In this document: positions 58,470 to 64,000 of the stretch, in pieces
Numbering within the stretch: position 1 is the first letter of the stretch
Layout: every line of letters begins with the position of its first letter
From: Ciborinia camelliae
Taxonomy: Eukaryota; Ascomycota; Leotiomycetes; Helotiales; Sclerotiniaceae
NCBI GenBank assembly: GCA_025890175.1
Contig: JANPYM010000005.1
Span: forward strand, 392,505-456,504
Direction: 5' to 3'
Length of the DNA: 64,000 nt
The notes under the pieces: generated by a model
Database searches by the model: none
Seen by the model: only the letters and a program-made list of their open reading frames with translations
What the model was told of the DNA's origin: nothing
Position numbers and translations under genes: made by a program

Positions 58470-61400
58470 GACTTTTTTGAAAATAGAAAAATTCGATTTA
58501 AAATATTTTAAAGCTTTTTTATATAAAAAAAGTGATTAATATTAATAGATTTTAATTTTATTATTGTTTTCAATATATCAATTAGAAGTTTCATTAATTA
58601 ATAGATATTATTAATCGTATATTCTGGGATGACTAGTAATACAATAGGAAGAAAGTATTAAGGTAGAATATGGTATATTGATTTAATTAAGGAGTATATA
58701 TTTAATAATAGTTTAGCTGTCTTTATATATTATTTCTTTATACTCTATATGATATAGTTTATCATATAATTCTTAATTATATAATCGGAAACTATATAAC
58801 TTGATTTTTTAATACTTTTTTATAGGATATATTTTGATTTTTTTATTTTTTTATTTTAATTATTTTTAGTTAATCTTTAAATTTTTTAAAAACAATTTTT
58901 TTTAATAATTTGATTAAATTATTTGTTATTATATTTTCCGTTAATATATAGATTATTTTTAATTTTTTTTGTTTAATTAAATTATAAATATAATAATAAT
59001 AAATATTAATATATTTTGATTTTTTATAAAAATAAAAATTTTTAATTAATATAATTATTTTAATATTATTTTTAAATAATTATAATATTTTATTATTTTT
59101 AATATATTTAGATATTTTCAAATTTTTAAGTATTTAAATTATTTATTGATTTTGTTTTATAAATATTATTATTATAATATATTTTGATTTTATTATTAAA
59201 ATTAATATAAAATATTATTTTTTTAATATTTATAATATTGGTTTTTTATAAAATATTATAATTTTTTTAAAAATATTTTTTTTATTAATTTTGTTATTTA
59301 CTTAATTTACATTTATATAAATTATTATTATCTCTTAATAAATATCTTATAATTTAAAGTATAAACATTATTCAATTATTAAATAAAAATATTTTATTAA
59401 ATTTTTAAATATTAGATTATAATATTTACTAAATTTACTTATATATTATATAAATATATTTATAATATAATTAATATTTGATTAAATATAAATAATTAAA
59501 TATATAAAAATATTAATAATTTACTAATATTTTTTAATATTAATTTTTTTATTGTTTTTTATTAAAAATTAAAAATAAATATAATTTATAATAAAAATCT
59601 TTTTTGTCTTCCTTATTTTATTCTTAATTTCAAATTTTTTAAATATTATATCAAAAAATTATTTTTAATTAAAAATAATTAAACGATTTAATCAATTACA
59701 AATAATTTAAATATTTAAAAAAAAAAAAATTTTATTAAGATTTTTTATTTTAAAATATATAAAAAATTAATCGAAAAACTAATTAATATTATTAAAATTT
59801 TTAAATACACATATAATATTATTAATAAATATTAAAAAATATAGTTTTTTATTAATATTAATATAAAAACATAGATTAATTAAATTTTACTTAAATTCTT
59901 AAAATAATATTTTTTTTTTTAATAATAATACTTAATCCCAATTAATTTGTTTAAATTTATAAAAATTTTATAATAATTACAAAATATATTTTTTTATATA
60001 AAAATCCCCTTAAATAATTATAAAAAAATTTATTTATAAAAAAATATTTTAATAAAAATATTTTTAATATTAAATTAATAATAATAAAAATCTTTTTTTA
60101 TAATAATTATTAAAAACAATTAAAAAATATTAAATCGAATAATTAATATAAAAGTTTTTATAAAATCTTTACTAAAAATTTAATTAAAATCTTAAATAAT
60201 AAATTTTGTTTTAAAATATTTAAAAAATTTATTTGATTTAATTTTAATATTAAATATTTATTTAATTAAAATCAAATTTGTTTTTTTTAGTTATACAAAT
60301 TTTTTTTAAATCTTATTAATAATTAACAAATTAATTTTTTTTTTAATAATAATCTTTTAATTTTTTTTATTTTTCAAATTTTTTATTATTGTTTTATATA
60401 TTTATAAAACAAAAATATCAAATATCTTTTATATAAAATATACAAATTGTATTTCTTTATTATTAAATTAATTAATTTTTAAAATTATAATAAAAATTAA
60501 TATAATAAAAATTTTAATTATTAAATTAAATATAAAAAAAATAATAATTATAAAATATATAATTTTAATATTTCCTTTTTTTTAATTTTTTATTTTAATT
60601 TTGATAATTATTAATTAATAAATTTTAATTAATTTTTTATTTTTATTATTATAATTAATAATACTTTATTTTTGTTTTTAAAATTTTATAAAATATTAAA
60701 ATAATAAATTTTTATTATTATCCTTAAAAATAAAAATAATTAATATATTATTAATTAAAGTTTTTATTTCAATATTTATTTTATTATTTAATTCCAAAAC
60801 TTTTAATTTAAAATTTTTGTTATCGTTTATTTATATAATATTTTTTTCTTAATCTTTACCAAAAATAAAAATTTTTGTTTTAATTCTTATTATTTAAATA
60901 AAAATTTTAATTACAAACTTTAATAATAATATAAATAATATTTATTTATAAATCTTAAAATTAAAAAATTATAATATTATAAATAATTTTATACCCTATA
61001 AATAATTTATAATAATTTTTTTTTTAAATTATCCACATAACTTTTTATTAAAAATAATATTTAATATTCTTTACAATCTTAATAATAATTTTCGAATTTA
61101 TAAATCAATCGTTTTCTTTTTAATTATTTCATTTATATTAAAAATATTAAAATACTAAATATAATTTAAATTCAAAATATATATTTTTAATTAAATATTT
61201 ATTAATATATAATTTATAAAAATATTAATTTTTTTTTTATTTATTAATTTATTATATCAATTATAAATTAATAATATTTTTGAATTTATATAAATATAAC
61301 ATTTATTTTCCCAAATACAAATATAATTAATATTAAACCTTTTTTTTATATAAATCTTTTTTGATAATATAACAATATTATTTAATTTTAAACTTTTTAT

Positions 61401-64000
61401 AATTTTATTATAAATATAAATTATTATTTTTAAAATTTTATCCCAAAATTTTATTGATATATTAATATTTATTATATTTGAATATATCCCTTTTTTTAAT
61501 ATTTAAATATTTTATTTAATTAATTTATTTTAATATAATATTATTATTATTATATATTATAATTAAATATTATTTTTTTTTTTCTAATTTTTTATAATTT
61601 TTTTAAACTTAAAAATATTATTTAATCTACAAATTTTCAATTTCTTTCCAATTTACAATTCTTTATTTTTTTTGAATTATTACAATTTCTTGATTGTTAT
61701 ATTTTTAATTGATATTAATTACAAAAATATTTGTCTTAATTAATTATTTATAATTTCTAAAAAATATTTATTTTTTTAAAAAAATATTAAAAATAAATTT
61801 ATAATATTAAAAAAAATTAATATAAATATTTCGTTTATATACTTTATTAATATTTTATTAATCTTATTTTTTATTTTAATAATATTATAGATTTTATATA
61901 ATTTTTTATTAATCAAAATTTTAATTTTTTATTTCAATATAATTACCTTATAAAAATTCTTAATAATTTTGAGTTTAAAATAATCTAAATATTAATACAT
62001 AAAATAATAAAATTAATATTAACTTTTAATTACTACATTATTAATTTTTAATTTATTTGGATTTACAATATCTAAATTATAATAAAAAGCGTTAATTAAT
62101 ATTTTAATAATATTTTTTTGTTTTAATTAATAATTAATAAATATTATTAAAATAAATATATATTTCCTAAAATCTTTAATAATATATTTTATAATATAAA
62201 ATCTATTTTTTTATTTTATATAAATAATTATTTTATTTTTTTTTTTAAAATTTATATTTATAAAATTAAATAATTTAATTAATCTATTATTATAATAAAT
62301 CTTTTATTTTAATAATAAATTAATTTCAAAATTAAATATATATAAAATATTCAAAAATAAATTATTTAAATTATTTTAACAAATTATCTCAACAATCTTA
62401 ATATATTTAATAAATAATATTTCTTTTTTAACCTATATAAATATATATTTAATATACATCAATTTCCCTCTAAACAAATTACAATTATTAATTATATTTA
62501 AAAATATAATTATATTTATAATTTAAATAAATAATAATACCTTATTAATAATTTTTTTTATAAATAAAATAAATTTTAATTTAATATTAAATTCAAAATT
62601 ATTATTAAAATTAAAAAAAAAATCCAATTCATTATAATAAACTATATTAATATAATTTTTGTATTTTTGATTTTTTAAATACTTTAAATTCTTAAAAATC
62701 CTAAAATTCTTATATTTTCAATTAAATAATATCTTTTTCCTATTATATCAAAATTTTTGTTTATATATTATAATTTTATTTTAAAAAAAATAATTATAAA
62801 CAAAATAAACAAAATTATTATAACAAAAATATTTAACAAATAATAATTTAATATTAAAATAAAATTTAAAATATATACAATTATATTATAATCAAATTAT
62901 ACCTTAATCTTTATAACCCTAATTATATATAATATAAATTTACTCTTTTTTTTAATTATAATTAATTTTATAAAAAACCTAAATTTTTTTAATAATAAAA
63001 ATAATAATTTAAATTTAAAAAATTTAAATTATAATACCATATTTTATTAAAAATATATTAACAAAAATCTAATATAATAATATATCATCTTATATATTCT
63101 TAAATTTGAATACAATAATAAACAATTTATAATAATAATTTTTAAATTTATTTTAAATAATTTTAATTTCTATATTATTTATATATTAAAATTTATAATT
63201 AATAAAATCAAAAATAATAATATTATAAATTAATATTAATTTTATAAATTTATTAAATCAAATATACTTTTATTACAAATATTTTTAAAATTTATCAAAA
63301 ATATTATATTTCTTAATAATATTTTTATTATTTTTATTAATATAAAAAAAAAAAAAATTTTTAACCTTAACCTTAAACCTACTATAAAAATCAATTTTTT
63401 TGGAATTATAAAATTTTTTTAATATAATACCCTTTATTTTAATTAACATAATATTATTATTTATTACAAAAATATTATTAACAATTATAACCTATTCGAA
63501 AAACTTTATAAAAATTTTTATTATATACAAAATCTAATAATATTGTTTTCAAATCTTTTTAATAATTACAAAAAATCCATTTTCACAAAATTAGATTTTA
63601 GCTTATCAAAATCAAATAATATAATTATTTTAATTAAAAATAAAAAATTGTTTCAATAAAAAATTATTATTATCCTTATTATTATTTATAATAAATATAT
63701 AATTATATAAATTAAAATAAAATTAATTAATACAAAAAAAAGAAAATATAAATTATATTAAAAATCAAATTTACATTTAAAAAAAAAATATAAAAATAAA
63801 ATTTAAAATTTTACAAAAATTTATAAAATCCAAAAATATAAACATTTATAAATAAAAAATATTTTATTTTATAAAATAATTTTTAAAATATAAATATATA
63901 TAATAAATAAAAGTTTATCCTTTTATAAACAAAATTAATTTAATTCATTTTTCTTTAAATCCCCAACCTTAATATCAAAAAATATTTTTTAATTATTATA
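58470..64000. repeat. Extreme AT-rich block, probably RIP-degraded repeats
   Basis: From about 58,470 to the window end the sequence is almost only A and T, with isolated C or G and no protein-like frame. The sharp left boundary, the length of more than 5.5 kb and the scarcity of TpG fit repeat DNA heavily mutated by RIP (C to T at CpA on both strands, known from ascomycetes). Residual G often sits in CpG. It may be dead retrotransposons, a heterochromatic island or part of a regional centromere; the right end is outside the window. No terminal repeats or coding remnants are readable. Confidence 0.8.

Overview
The window looks like nuclear DNA of a filamentous ascomycete. The evidence is short introns (mostly 46-130 bp) with GTRNGT-type donors and CTAAC/CTGAC-like branch sites, a HET-domain gene, 2EXR, BTB-like and F-box-like fungal families, a Cdc3/AspB-type septin, and a block of more than 5 kb that is almost pure A+T and looks like DNA ravaged by repeat-induced point mutation (RIP). 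I infer a Leotiomycete (Botrytis/Sclerotinia-like); this was not tested. The reading frames of nearly all multi-exon models below close exactly when the introns are removed.

Layout: 1-10 kb holds a 2EXR protein (+), a seven-exon phosphate:H+ symporter of the Pho84 type (-) and a five-exon conserved fungal protein of unknown role (+). 10-21 kb has one gene, the septin (-), between long gene-free stretches full of simple repeats (GGTA/TACC, pyrimidine tracts). 21-32 kb has two tandem paralogous BTB-like genes (-), a polytopic membrane protein (-), a DHCR24-like FAD oxidoreductase (+) and a HET-domain gene (+). 32-48 kb has a DAO-type FAD oxidoreductase (-) divergent from a Dip5-like acidic amino acid permease (+), two DHA1-type MFS transporters (-), and two poorly defined genes. 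48.1-54.8 kb is low-complexity spacer with one clean non-autonomous DNA transposon (MITE; perfect 25-bp terminal inverted repeats including the TA target site). At 54.8-56.0 kb I reconstructed a four-exon F-box-like Cys/His-rich gene on the minus strand that single-ORF scanning misses. From 58.1 kb a run of palindromes leads into the AT-rich block, which runs off the window end.

How the genes work together: apart from the oxidoreductase/permease pair (amino acid uptake plus amine oxidation is a reasonable guess) and the duplicated BTB pair, I see no obvious cluster or pathway. No tRNA, rRNA or CRISPR array was recognised. The most interesting items are the hidden Cys/His gene, the MITE, the BTB duplication with shared flanking DNA, the palindrome run at the edge of the AT block, and the strand asymmetry inside that block.
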